A stretch of 64,000 nt of DNA from Eledone cirrhosa (lineage: Eukaryota; Mollusca; Cephalopoda; Octopoda; Eledonidae). Below the pieces are notes generated by a model that had not been told where the DNA came from, ran no database searches, and saw nothing but the letters and a program-made list of their open reading frames with translations. Positions 46,101 to 56,558 of the stretch are shown piece after piece. Made by a program: the position numbers and the translations under genes. How positions within the stretch are numbered: the first letter of the stretch is position 1; each line of letters opens with the position of its first letter. The DNA lies in contig OZ024743.1 in NCBI GenBank assembly GCA_964016885.1, positions 172,156,154 through 172,220,153 of the forward strand, written 5' to 3'.

Positions 46101-47866
46101 ATATCCCCCGTTGTCAGGAGGTTTTTGTCATTCAGTATGAAGACATGGAAAACGACACTCCTTTTGAATAGTGAAACAAAATCACTGGAAGCTGGAGAAG
46201 TTAATATTAAGTGTGGAATTTTTCAGTGTGACTCTTTATCACCGCTTTTATTCTGCATCGCACTTATACCATTAAGTAAAATGCTCAATGAAACAAAACA
46301 TGGATATAAAGTCTATGACAAAACCATTAATCACCTGTTCTACATGGATGACCTGAAACTATTTGCAAAAAATGATGAACAATTGCAAGAGCTATTATCC
46401 ACTGTGGAGCAGTTCGGTTATGACATTAAAATGGAGTTTGTACTAGATAAATGCGCCAAAGCAACGTTCACCAGAGGAAAGCTGCTGAAGAGTTCAGACA
46501 TTAATCTTGATCGAGGGAACGTGATAAGAGAACTTGATCAAGAAAAAACTTACAAATATCTAGGTGTTTGTGAAGGAGACGGAATCAAGCACTCGACAAT
46601 GAGGGAAAGGATAAGGAAGGAATGTTACCGCAGAGTAAGAGCAATCTTAAGAACGGAATTGAATGCAAGGAATAGGATCGATGCCATAAACACGCTTGCC
46701 ATACCAGTAGTAACCTACAGTTACAATGTCATCAACTGGTCAAGCACAGAGATCCGTAGGCTCGATACAAAAATTCGAAAATTCTTAACCATGCACAGAA
46801 TGCATCACCCTAAGGCAGATATAGATAGAATATATCTCCCCAGGAAAGAAGGAGGACGTGGGTTAATCCAGTTAGACATTGCGTTGAAAACTGCAACAAT
46901 TGGATTATCTACAGGGTAACTGCAAAGAAAGAACTGCTACAGAAACTGGCTAAGAAATGGCAAGAAAATCCTCTGTATGGAAAATACCCAGAGCGAGCTA
47001 ACAATCCTGATGTTGACAAAACTTTAACCCATCAGTGGTTGGCATCCTCTGGACTGAAATCGTAAACTGAAGGACTGATTATATCAGCACAAGATCAGTG
47101 TCTGCCAACAAAAAATTACCAAGCCAACATAATAATAAATGGATGCAGCCCATTATGCCGTGTATGCAAAAAACAACCAGAGACCATTGACCATATAATT
47201 TCAATGTGCAGTCCTATAGCTCCAACCGAATACCTAAACAGGCATGACAGAGCTGCACAATACATACATTGGATAATGTGTAAGCATCTTGACCTGCCCC
47301 ATCAAAAGAATTGGTGGGAGCATAAACCACCTCCCATACTTGAAAAAGATCACATCTCAATCTTGTGGAACTTTAGCATCCAAACAGACCGACAATAGAT
47401 GCAAATAGACCTGATATAATATTGAAGGACTTTAAAAAGAGGGTATGCCTGCTAATTGATATGTCTGTTCCAATATACAACAATGTATCTATAAAAACAT
47501 TTGAAAAATTGAGCAAGTATAAGGACCTGGAGATAGAAATTGGAAAAATGGGGAAATTGAGAACTAAAACAATACCAGTGGTTGTAGGCGCTCTGGGAAT
47601 GATACCTAAGGGGTCTAATGATTATTTATCGCAAATCCCAGGAAACCCGCGTATAGGAGAAATACAAAAGATAGTACTAATGGGAACTGCCTATATACTA
47701 AGGAAGATTCTGTCAATATAAGTACGTCAGAAGTCTAAACACTAAAGATGCATGTGTGAGTATGTATGTTCTTTCTTGAACATGGCGGACCATGTTGTTT
47801 CTTGCGGTCACTGGTTGTGACTTGGTGATAACTCGTATGAACATAAAGCAAGATAATTGCAACTGT
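43124..47866 (+). mobile_element. R4a-3, full-length R4/Dong-like element, decayed
   Basis: The 5' end is GGGAGAAGACGCACGAGG. The 5' UTR is about 1.1 kb with the SINE piece at 43942-43990, and the 3' UTR ends ATTGCAACTGTAATAAT. It is more mutated than R4a-1 or R4a-4. Confidence 0.85.
44238..47721 (+). pseudogene. R4a-3 ORF: nonsense codons, a deletion and frameshifts
   Basis: The start MSNDKISYRIGRHPG is shared with R4a-1. A 3-base insertion makes an in-frame TGA at 45363-45365. The RT runs on from 45390 with GKSTITAKSIPPK, NPKNYRPITCL, FYMDDLKLF (about 46335) and [19 protein letters not shown] is altered to GIFQCDSL, a change in a conserved RT motif. About 170 bases are missing near 46913. 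A TAA lies at 47063-47065 and a 1-base loss near 47392. The CCHC finger and endonuclease motif can be followed to the stop at 47721. Confidence 0.85.
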
Positions 47867-47890
47867 AATAATAATAATAATAATAATAAT
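47867..47890. repeat. (AAT)n between R4a-3 and R4b-4
   Basis: Eight units. Confidence 0.93.
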
Positions 47891-48219
47891 CATTCGACAC
47901 GTGAGTGCAAGAGAAGGAGAGGGAGAAAATTAACCGATACCAGGACTTAAAGTGGGAGGTAAAAAGGATTTGGAACTGCCATGAAGTCAAAGTGATCCCG
48001 ACTATCATAGCCGCACTAGGGACTATCTCAAAAAGTTTTCAGGGATGGTTAAAGAAAATTGGCCCGGCCACGCTTTTTGGAACACTTCAAAAGGCATGCT
48101 TGCTGGGAACAGCAAGAACCCTCCGATACGTCCTGAATATCTGAGGTTGCAGGTAGTGGCTTGATATTCATTTCAACAAACTTTCCAGTTAACTAACATC
48201 AATGACTGAGACTCAAAGA

Positions 48220-48220
<1 letters not shown>
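47891..48220 (+). pseudogene. R4b-4, short 3' fragment of an R4-b element
   Basis: It begins in the endonuclease at TTCGACACG (FDT of the family) with an immediate AGA-to-TGA nonsense change, and ends with the normal stop at 48144 followed by the R4-b 3' UTR. It shows what severe 5' truncation leaves behind. No catalytic residue of RT remains. Confidence 0.82.

Positions 48221-48267
<47 letters not shown>
48221..48267. repeat. (AAT)n between R4b-4 and R4a-4
   Basis: About 15 units. One frame reads as oligo-isoleucine in phase with R4a-4. Confidence 0.96.
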
Positions 48268-48270
<3 letters not shown>

Positions 48271-50856
48271 GAAACAATCAAGCAAAAAGTGTCGGCCAAA
48301 GCTGCTCGTATAAGGCGCTTTGAAAAACGATCTAGATTCTATAAGGACAATAATATGTTCAAAAACAACCAAAGAAACTTCTACAGAAAAATTGGTAAGT
48401 CAACAATAACTGCTAAATCAATACCACCCAAGGAGGAAGTGCAAGAATTCTGGGAAAAGATCTGGGCCGAAGAAAAAGTTCATAACATACATGCCCCATG
48501 GATAGACAGACAAATGAAAGAAACAGCTCACCTTGAAGAACAAACATGGGAAAATATAACAGTTGAACAGCTGCGCTTGGCTCTAAGAAAAACCAGCAAA
48601 TGGAAATCCCCAGGAAAAGACAAAATACAAAACTTTTGGATAAATGCCTTCACAGAGTCTCATGAGCTGTTAGCCCAACTTTACAATGAAATAGTTAAGG
48701 AGCCAGAAAAGATACCATCATGGCTAGTTAACGGCATTACATTCCTGCTACCGAAGAATGATGAGACAAACAATCCCAAAAATTACAGACCGATAACCTG
48801 CTTGACCACAATGTATAAAATTTTAACATCAGTCCTAACTGAATACACATATGACCACCTGATAACAAATGACCTATTTCCCATTGAGCAGAAAGGGTGT
48901 AAACGAGGCTCATATGGCTGTAAGGATCAGCTTCTGGTTAACAAAATGATACTGGAAGATTGTCATAATAGACACAAAAATCTATCGATTGCTTGGATAG
49001 ATTATAAAAAAGCATTTGATAGTTTGCCACACAGTTGGATTGAAAAATGTTTAGAGATTTTCAAAATATCCCCCGTTATCAGGAGGTTTTTGTCATTCAG
49101 TATGAGGACATGGAGAACGACACTCCTTTTGAATAGTGAAACAAAATCACTGGAAGCTGGAGAAGTTAACATTAATTGTGGAATTTTTCAGGGTGACTCT
49201 TTATCACCGCTTTTATTCTGCATCGCACTTATACCATTAAGTAAAATGCTCAATGAAACAAAACATGGATATAGAGTCTATGACAAAACCATTAATCACC
49301 TGTTCTACATGGATGACCTGAAACTATTTGCAAAAAATGATGAACAATTGCAAGGGCTATTATCCACTGTGAAGCAGTTCAGTGATGACATTAAAATGGA
49401 GTTTGGACTGGATAAATGCGCCAAAGCAACGTTCACCAGAGGAAAGCTGCTGAAGAGTTCAGACATTAATCTTGATCGGGGGAACGTGATAAGAGAGCTT
49501 GATCAAGAACAAACTTACAAATATCTAGGTGTTTGTGAAGGAGACGGAATCAAGCACTCGACAATGAGGGAAAGGATAAGGAAGGAATGTTACCGCAGAG
49601 TCAGAGCAATCTTAAGAACGGAATTGAATGCAAGGAATAGGATCGATGCCATAAACACGCTTGCCATACCAGTAGTAACCTACAGTTACAATGTCATCAA
49701 CTGGTCAAGCACAGAGATCCGTAGGCTCGATACAAAAATCCGAAAATTCTTAACCATGCACAGAATGCATCACCCTAAGGCAGACATAGATAGAATATAT
49801 CTCCCTAGGAAAGAAGGAGGACGTGGGTTAATCCAGTTAGACATTGCGTTGAAAACTGCAACAATTGGATTATCCACATATCTAAGGGAATCACATGATT
49901 GGATGATCAAACTCGTTTTGAAACACGAAAGCACCAAAAGATCATATTCCATTACAAAAGATGCACAAAGATACAGTAATGGACTACAAATTTCAGAAGT
50001 CCCATTTACTGCTGAAATGGAAAACACAGAAAAAGCAAAGCAGGTAAAAGTAACTGCAAAGAAAGAACTGCTACAGAAACTGGCTAAGAAATGGCAAGAA
50101 AAGCCTCTGTATGGAAAATACCCAGAGCGAGCTAACAATCCTGATGTTGACAAAACTTTAACCCATCAGTGGTTGGCATCCTCTGGACTGAAATCGGAGA
50201 CTGAAGGACTGGTTATATCCGCACAAGATCAGTGTCTGCCAACAAAAAATTACCAAGCCAACATAATAAAAAATGGGTGCAGCCCATTATGCCGTGTATG
50301 CAAAAAACAACCAGAGACCATTGACCATATAATTTCAATGTGCAGTCCTATAGCTCCAACCGAATACCTAAACAGGCATGACAGAGCTGCACAATACATA
50401 CATTGGATAATGTGCAAGCATTTTGACCTGCCCCATCAAAAGAATTGGTGGGAGCATCAACCACCTCCCATACTTGAAAAAGATCACATCTCAATCTTGT
50501 GGAACTTTAGCATCCAAACAGACCGAAAAATAGATGCAAATAGACCTGATATAATATTGAAGGACTTTCAAAGGAGGGTATGCCTGCTAATTGATATGTC
50601 TGTTCCAATAGACAAGAATGTATCTATAAAAACATTTGAAAAATTGAGCAAGTATAAGGACCTGGAGATAGAAATTGGAAAAATGTGGAAATTGAGAACT
50701 AAAACAATACCAGTGGTTGTAGGCGCTCTGGGAATGATACCTAAGGGGTCTAACGACTACTTATCGCAAATCCCAGGAAACCCGCGTATAGGAGAAATAC
50801 AAAAGATAGTACTAATGGGAACTGCCCATATACTAAGGAAGATCCTGTCAATATAA
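48268..50856 (+). CDS. R4a-4 partial ORF: complete RT, CCHC and restriction-like endonuclease
   Basis: Open for about 863 codons from the truncation to the stop. With the upstream ATG at 48202 and an isoleucine run encoded by the microsatellite, the frame totals 884 codons. Using that numbering, RT signatures are [41 protein letters not shown] and YMDD near residue 369. The CCHC finger CRVCKKQPETIDHIISMC is near 692 and the endonuclease RPD, then CLLIDM, near 780. This is the best-preserved R4-a catalytic region in the window. It lacks the Myb-like DNA-binding part, so any activity would need help from another copy. The nearest relative is R4a-1. Confidence 0.88.
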
Positions 50857-50996
50857 GTACATCACAAGTCTAAACACTAAGGATGCATGTGTGAATATGT
50901 GTGTTCTTTCTTGAACATGGCGGACCTTGTTGTCTCCTGAGGTCACTGGTTGTGACTTGGTGATAACTCGTATAAACATAAAGCAAGATAAATGCA
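48268..50996 (+). mobile_element. R4a-4, 5'-truncated with intact RT and endonuclease
   Basis: It joins (AAT)n at AAAAGAAACAATCAAGC, equivalent to 18145 in R4a-1. It lacks the 5' UTR and Myb-like segment. The 3' UTR is the same as in R4a-1 (AAGATAAATGCAAATAAT). Confidence 0.87.
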
Positions 50997-51010
50997 AATA
51001 ATAATAATAA
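50997..51010. repeat. (AAT)n, short
   Basis: About five units between R4a-4 and R4b-5. Confidence 0.9.
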
Positions 51011-52938
51011 TGTGGAAACTGTTGACGAGCATTGTGTCTGAGGAAATCTACCATCACCTCCACACAAACAACTTGTTGCCGGACGAACAGAAAGGATGCC
51101 GAAAGAAGTCACGTGGTACAAAGGACCAGTTGCTTATTGATAAGATGGTAATGGGGAATTGCAGGAGGAGACACACTGATCTTGCCATGGGATGGATAGA
51201 CTACAGAAAGGCATTTGACATGGTGCCTCATTCCTGGATCACCAAAAGCCTGGAGATCTTCAGGGTGGCAGATAACATCAGACAGTTGCTGGGCAGGAGT
51301 ATGGGGTCCTGGGAGACAGAGTTGACATCAACTGGAGTATCCTTGGGAAGCGTGAAGATCAAGAGAGGTATCTTCCAGGGAGATAGCCTGTCCCCTCTGT
51401 TGTTTGTCCTTGCCCTGATGCCCTTGACCATTATGCTGCGAAAAGTGAGAGCAGGATACAAGTTGGGAAGGGGAGAGCTTACCATCAATCACCTCCTCTT
51501 CATGGACGATCTTAAGCTCTTCGGGAAAAGTGAGAAGGAGTTGGATGTGCTTGTTGACACTGTCCGTATTTTCAGCAGTGATATATGTATGCAGTTTGGT
51601 ATTGGTAAATGTGGAGTCATTGTGATGAGGAGGGGTAGGTTGAGCAGAAGTAACGGGATCCAGATACCAACAGGTGAGATGATAAAGGAAATTGACTCTG
51701 AAGAAGGATACAAGTATTTGGGCGTTCTGGAGGCTGATGGCATAAAGAACAAAAAAATGAAGGAATTGTTAAGAACTGAATACATTCGGAGAGTAAGGAG
51801 CGTATTGAAGTCACATCTGAACAGCAGAAATGCCATAAGCGCAGTAAATTCCCGAGCTGTGTCTATTATTAGGTACAGTGCGGGAATTCTGAGATGGAAT
51901 GTTGCTGAACAAAAAGAAATGGATAGGAAGACTAGGAAGCTATTGACTATCTACAACATGTTCCACAAGAGGAGTGATGTCGATAGACTCTACCTAAGGA
52001 GATCTGAGGGTGGAAGAGGTCTTATCAGCATAGAGGACTGTGTTCAGATGGAGAAAAACAACCTATACAAATACGTGACCTATAGTAAGGAGCCAATGCT
52101 CAGAGCTGTACTGAAGGAGGGGACAGTAGGCCAGGGGATACCCAAGGAGGAAATAACATCAAGGAGGAAGAGCAGCCTTAAGGGAAAATCCCTTCATAGT
52201 ACCTTCTTTGAGAAAACTGAATTTAGAGATCCACAGACATGGAACTGGTTGAGAAGAGGAGACCTCAAAAAGGCTACAGAAGGAATGCTAATGGCTGCGC
52301 AGGAGCAGGCCCTCAAAACGAAGTGGTTGAAGCACCATATCTACAAGGAGGAGGCTAGCCCACTGTGCAGGATCTGTGGAGAGAGAGAGGAGACTGTGGC
52401 TCACATTGTGTCCGAGTGTAAACACCTAGCCCAGACCCACTATAAGGGCTGGAGACACGATGTGATGGGCAGGGTGATCCACTGGCACCTGTGCAAAGTA
52501 AACAATCTACCACATTCTGAGAAATGGTATGAGCATAGGCCAGAGGCGGTGATGGAGAACAGTCAGGTGAAGGTGCTGTGGGATTTTAGGATACAGACGG
52601 ACAAAAAACTGGAACACAATAGACCTGACCTGGTGGTTGTGGACAAAGAAAAAAGATCGTGCCTGATTGTGGATGTGGCCTGCCCGTTCGACACGAGAGT
52701 GCAAGAGAAGGAGAGGGAGAAAATTAACCGATACCAGGACCTAAAGTGGGAGGTGAAAAGGATTTGGAACTGCCATGAAGTCAAAGTGATCCCGATTGTC
52801 ATAGGCGCACTGGGGACTATCTCCAAAGGTTTCCAGGGATGGTTAAAGAAAATCGGCCCCTTCACGCTTTTTGGAACGCTTCAAAAGGCATGCTTGCTTG
52901 GAACAGCAAGAACCCTCCGATACGTCCTGAATATCTGA
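51010..52938 (+). CDS. R4b-5 partial ORF: RT palm onward, CCHC, endonuclease
   Basis: Open for about 642 codons from [16 protein letters not shown] to the normal stop, with [17 protein letters not shown] (about 51187), [21 protein letters not shown] (about 51500), [18 protein letters not shown] and the [11 protein letters not shown] endonuclease motif. It lacks the extra T seen in R4b-2 and R4b-6. Both catalytic RT blocks are kept, but the N-terminal fingers and Myb-like region are lost. An upstream ATG at 50992 in the R4a-4 tail is in frame through four isoleucine codons. Confidence 0.87.
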   Translation: MWKLLTSIVSEEIYHHLHTNNLLPDEQKGCRKKSRGTKDQLLIDKMVMGNCRRRHTDLAMGWIDYRKAFDMVPHSWITKSLEIFRVADNIRQLLGRSMGSWETELTSTGVSLGSVKIKRGIFQGDSLSPLLFVLALMPLTIMLRKVRAGYKLGRGELTINHLLFMDDLKLFGKSEKELDVLVDTVRIFSSDICMQFGIGKCGVIVMRRGRLSRSNGIQIPTGEMIKEIDSEEGYKYLGVLEADGIKNKKMKELLRTEYIRRVRSVLKSHLNSRNAISAVNSRAVSIIRYSAGILRWNVAEQKEMDRKTRKLLTIYNMFHKRSDVDRLYLRRSEGGRGLISIEDCVQMEKNNLYKYVTYSKEPMLRAVLKEGTVGQGIPKEEITSRRKSSLKGKSLHSTFFEKTEFRDPQTWNWLRRGDLKKATEGMLMAAQEQALKTKWLKHHIYKEEASPLCRICGEREETVAHIVSECKHLAQTHYKGWRHDVMGRVIHWHLCKVNNLPHSEKWYEHRPEAVMENSQVKVLWDFRIQTDKKLEHNRPDLVVVDKEKRSCLIVDVACPFDTRVQEKEREKINRYQDLKWEVKRIWNCHEVKVIPIVIGALGTISKGFQGWLKKIGPFTLFGTLQKACLLGTARTLRYVLNI

Positions 52939-53016
52939 GGCTGCAGGTAGTGGCTTGATATTCAATCCAAACGGACTTTCCAGTTAACCAACATCAATGA
53001 CTGAGATTCAAGGAAT
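51011..53016 (+). mobile_element. R4b-5, 5'-truncated
   Basis: The 5' junction is in the RT at TAATGTGGAAACTG. TAATG is both element sequence (31178 in R4b-2) and compatible with the microsatellite. The 3' end is the standard R4-b end. Confidence 0.87.
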
Positions 53017-53051
53017 AACAATAACAATAATAATAATAATAATAATAATAA
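53017..53051. repeat. (AAT)n with AAC units
   Basis: The tail of R4b-5, joining R4b-6 at ATTGGTTTATTT. Confidence 0.93.
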
Positions 53052-56000
53052 TTGGTTTATTTAAATTAGATGAACAAAAATTGGCCGGGCAGGCTCGGGT
53101 AATAAGAACTAATGGATGGATAAGCGAGCTGGAACTGGAGGAACTGAGCAGAGAGAATGGCTTGGAGATGGCGGGTGTAGTATGCCAGACAAGCGAGCCA
53201 GTGGGAAATGAAGGTGAAGAGGTCCTGAGAACGGAGGAACCACCCGAAGCAGACAATGATCTGAATACTGAGATAATTAATACCTGGAACAGAGATACGG
53301 CCACTGAGGAGATGAATGCTGACGGGCTAGGACAAGATTCGGTTGACATCCTAAATTTAGTGGTAGATGAATTGAACAATGATAGTGGGAGACCTATGAA
53401 CCTAAGATTTGTAGACAGGAAAAAGTTCAAAGAAACAACAGCTAAGGTAAACAAAGTCATCCCATACCTTGAGGCGAGGAGCTTTCACCAGTGCAACAAT
53501 ATCCTCAAAGCAACAGCAAATACGGTGAGGAAACTACTTGGTATAAAAGCGAGAGGAAACAACAGACAAGAAAGAGCAGAGCCGTGGTGGAAGAAGCGAC
53601 TGAGTGGGCAAATCGGGGAAATGAGAAATAACATAGGAAAGCTTGAGTCACTACTGAATGGGACACTAAAAAACATAGGCACTAAAAATAGACTGGAAAT
53701 AAAATACAAAACTAGGAGTAAAAAGCTAAATATTATCATAGAGGAATTGAAGCAACGCATTGTAGCAAAGAGTGCAAAAATCAGGCGATACGAGAACAGA
53801 GTCAGTCAGTATAAACAGAACCGCATGTTCGACAACAACCAGAAGATGCTGTTTGGACAGCTTGAGGGGAAAGAAAGAGGCAACGACTTGATCCCTGGGG
53901 CGGAACAAACTAAAACATTCTGGAGAGGAATATGGGAGCAGGATGTTAGACACAATGCCCAGGCAGGGTGGATTGAGACAGTACAGAGGGAGATCGGTGA
54001 GCAGGCACAACAACAAACTGATTTGAGTATCACAGTTGAAACTCTTAAGGGGCAGGCCAAAAAACTAACCAACTGGAGATCACCAGGCCCAGATGGTGTG
54101 CAGGGGTATTGGATTAAACATTTAACATCCCTCCACCCGAAGCTGACGGCCATGTTCAATGACTGCTTGGTGTCGGGTGAGGTGCCAGAGTGGTTGACAA
54201 AAGGTACCACAGTTCTGATAATGAAAGACCGAATCAAGGGTAATGATGTTACCAACTATAGACCTATCACATGTCTGTCCGTAATGTGGAAACTGTTGAC
54301 GAGCATTGTGTCTGAGGAAATCTACCATCACCTCCACACAAACAACTTGTTACCGGACGAACAGAAAGGATGCCGAAAGAAGTCACGTGGTACAAAGGAC
54401 CAGTTGCTTATTGATAAGATGGTAATGGGGAATTGCAGGAGGAGACACACTGATCTTGCCATGGGATGGATAGACTACAGAAAGGCATTTGACATGGTGC
54501 CTCATTCCTGGATCACCAAAAGCCTGGAGATCTTCAGGGTGGCAGATAACATCAGACAGTTGCTAGGCAGGAGTATGGGGTCCTGGGAGACAGAGTTGAC
54601 ATCAACTGGAGTATCCTTGGGAAGCGTGAAGATCAAGAGAGGTATCTTCCAGGGAGATAGCCTGTCCCCTCTGTTGTTTGTCCTTGCCCTGATGCCCTTG
54701 ACCATTATGCTGCGAAAAGTGAGAGCAGGATACAAGTTGGGAAGGGGAGAGCTTACCATCAATCACCTCCTCTTCATGGACGATCTTAAGCTCTTCGGGA
54801 AAAGTGAGAATGGAGTTGGATGTGCTTGTTGACACTGTCCGTATTTTCAGCAGTGATATATGTATGCAGTTTGGTATTGGTAAATGTGGAGTCATTGTGA
54901 TGAAGAGGGGTAGGTTGAGCAGAAGTAACGGGATCCATATACCAACAGGTGAGATGATAAAGGAAATTGACTCTGAGGAAGGATACAAGTATTTGGGCGT
55001 TCTGGAGGCTGATGGCATAAAGAACAAAAAAATGAAGGAATTGTTAAGAACTGAATACATTCGGAGAGTAAGGAGCGTATTGAAGTCACATCTGAACAGC
55101 AGAAATGCCATAAGCGCAGTAAATTCCCGAGCTGTGTCTATTATCAGGTACAGTGCGGGAATTCTGAGATGGAATGTTGCTGAACAAAAAGAAATGGATA
55201 GGAAGACTAGGAAGCTATTGACTATCTACAACATGTTCCACAAGAGGAGTGATGTCGATAGACTCTACCTAAGGAGATCTGAGGGTGGAAGAGGTCTTAT
55301 CAGCATAGAGGACTGTGTTCAGATGGAGAAAAACAACCTATACAAATACGTGACCTATAGTAAGGAGCCAATGCTCAGAACTGTACTGAAGGAGGGGATA
55401 GTAGGCCAGGGGATGTCCAAGGAGGAAATAACATCAAGGAGGAAGAGCAGCCTTAAGGGAAAACCCCTTCATAGTACCTTCTTTGAGAAAACTGAATTTA
55501 GAGATCCACAGACATGGAACTGGTTGAGAAGAGGAGACCTCAAAAAGGCTACAGAAGGAATGCTAATGGCTGCGCAGGAGCAGGCCCTCAAAACGAAGTG
55601 GTTGAAGCACCATATCTACAAGGAGGAGGCTAGCCCACTGTGCAGGATCTGTGGAGAGAGAGAGGAGACTGTGGCTCATATTGTGTCCGAGTGTAAACAC
55701 CTAGCCCAGACCCACTATAAGGGCTGGAGACACGATGTGATGGGCAGGGTGATCCACTGGCACCTGTGCAAAGTAAACAATTTACCACATTCTGAGAAAT
55801 GGTATGAGCATAGGCCAGAGGCGGTGATGGAGAACAATCAGGTGAAGGTGCTGTGGGATTTTAGGATACAGACGGACAAAAAACTGGAACACAATAGACC
55901 TGACCTGGTGGTTGTGGACAAAGAAAAAAGATCGTGCCTGATTGTGGATGTGGCCTGCCCGTTCGACACGAGAGTGCAAGAGAAGGAGAGGGAGAAAATT

Positions 56001-56213
56001 AACCGATACCAGGACCTAAAGTGGGAGGTGAAAAGGATTTGGAACTGCCATGAAGTCAAAGTGATCCCGATTGTCATAGGCGCACTGGGGACTATCTCCA
56101 AAAGTTTCCAGGGATGGTTAAAGAAACGCGGCCCCTTCACGCTTTTTGGAACGCTTCAAAAGGCATACTTGCTTGGAACAGCAAGAACCCTCCGATACGT
56201 CCTGAATATCTGA
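53051..56213 (+). pseudogene. R4b-6 ORF with single frameshift shared with R4b-2
   Basis: Open from the truncation through KLAGQARVIRTNGWI, the basic region, and the RT with [40 protein letters not shown] and FMDDLKLF (about 54775). Then an extra T at about 54811 shifts the frame. From about 54804 the second frame is open for 469 codons to the normal stop, with the CCHC finger and endonuclease. The frameshift is identical in position and base to that of R4b-2, while R4b-3 and R4b-5 lack it. Apart from this one site and the 5' truncation the copy appears intact. Confidence 0.87.
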
Positions 56214-56289
56214 GGCTGCAGGTAGTGGCTTGATATTCAATCCAACGGACTTTCCAGTTAACCAACATCAATGACTGAGATTCAAGGAA
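53051..56289 (+). mobile_element. R4b-6, 5'-truncated by a few dozen codons
   Basis: The junction is within the Myb-like region, at IGLFKLDEQKLAG (equivalent to 29950 in R4b-2). The 3' end is TTCAAGGAATAACAACAAC. It is the longest truncated R4-b copy. Confidence 0.86.
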
Positions 56290-56299
56290 TAACAACAAC

Positions 56300-56334
<35 letters not shown>
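56290..56334. repeat. (AAT)n between R4b-6 and Tx1-C
   Basis: About 15 units. Tail of both flanking elements on opposite strands. Confidence 0.96.
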
Positions 56335-56336
<2 letters not shown>

Positions 56337-56558
56337 TTTTCTTTATTAACCACAAGGGTTTACATAAAGTAGACATTAAGTACAGTACAGGACAATACAG
56401 GACGGTACAAATGGGCATTTCTGCGTGTAAAAAATAACAAAGACAAATTCCCCAATAGGGGTAGACTTCCGAGGGACATTTGTGGAGAAAGCCCATTAAA
56501 AGACCACAGTGAATCTGACCACCAAGGCAAGTGCCCTCTCCCAGTTTCCACCTTTAAT

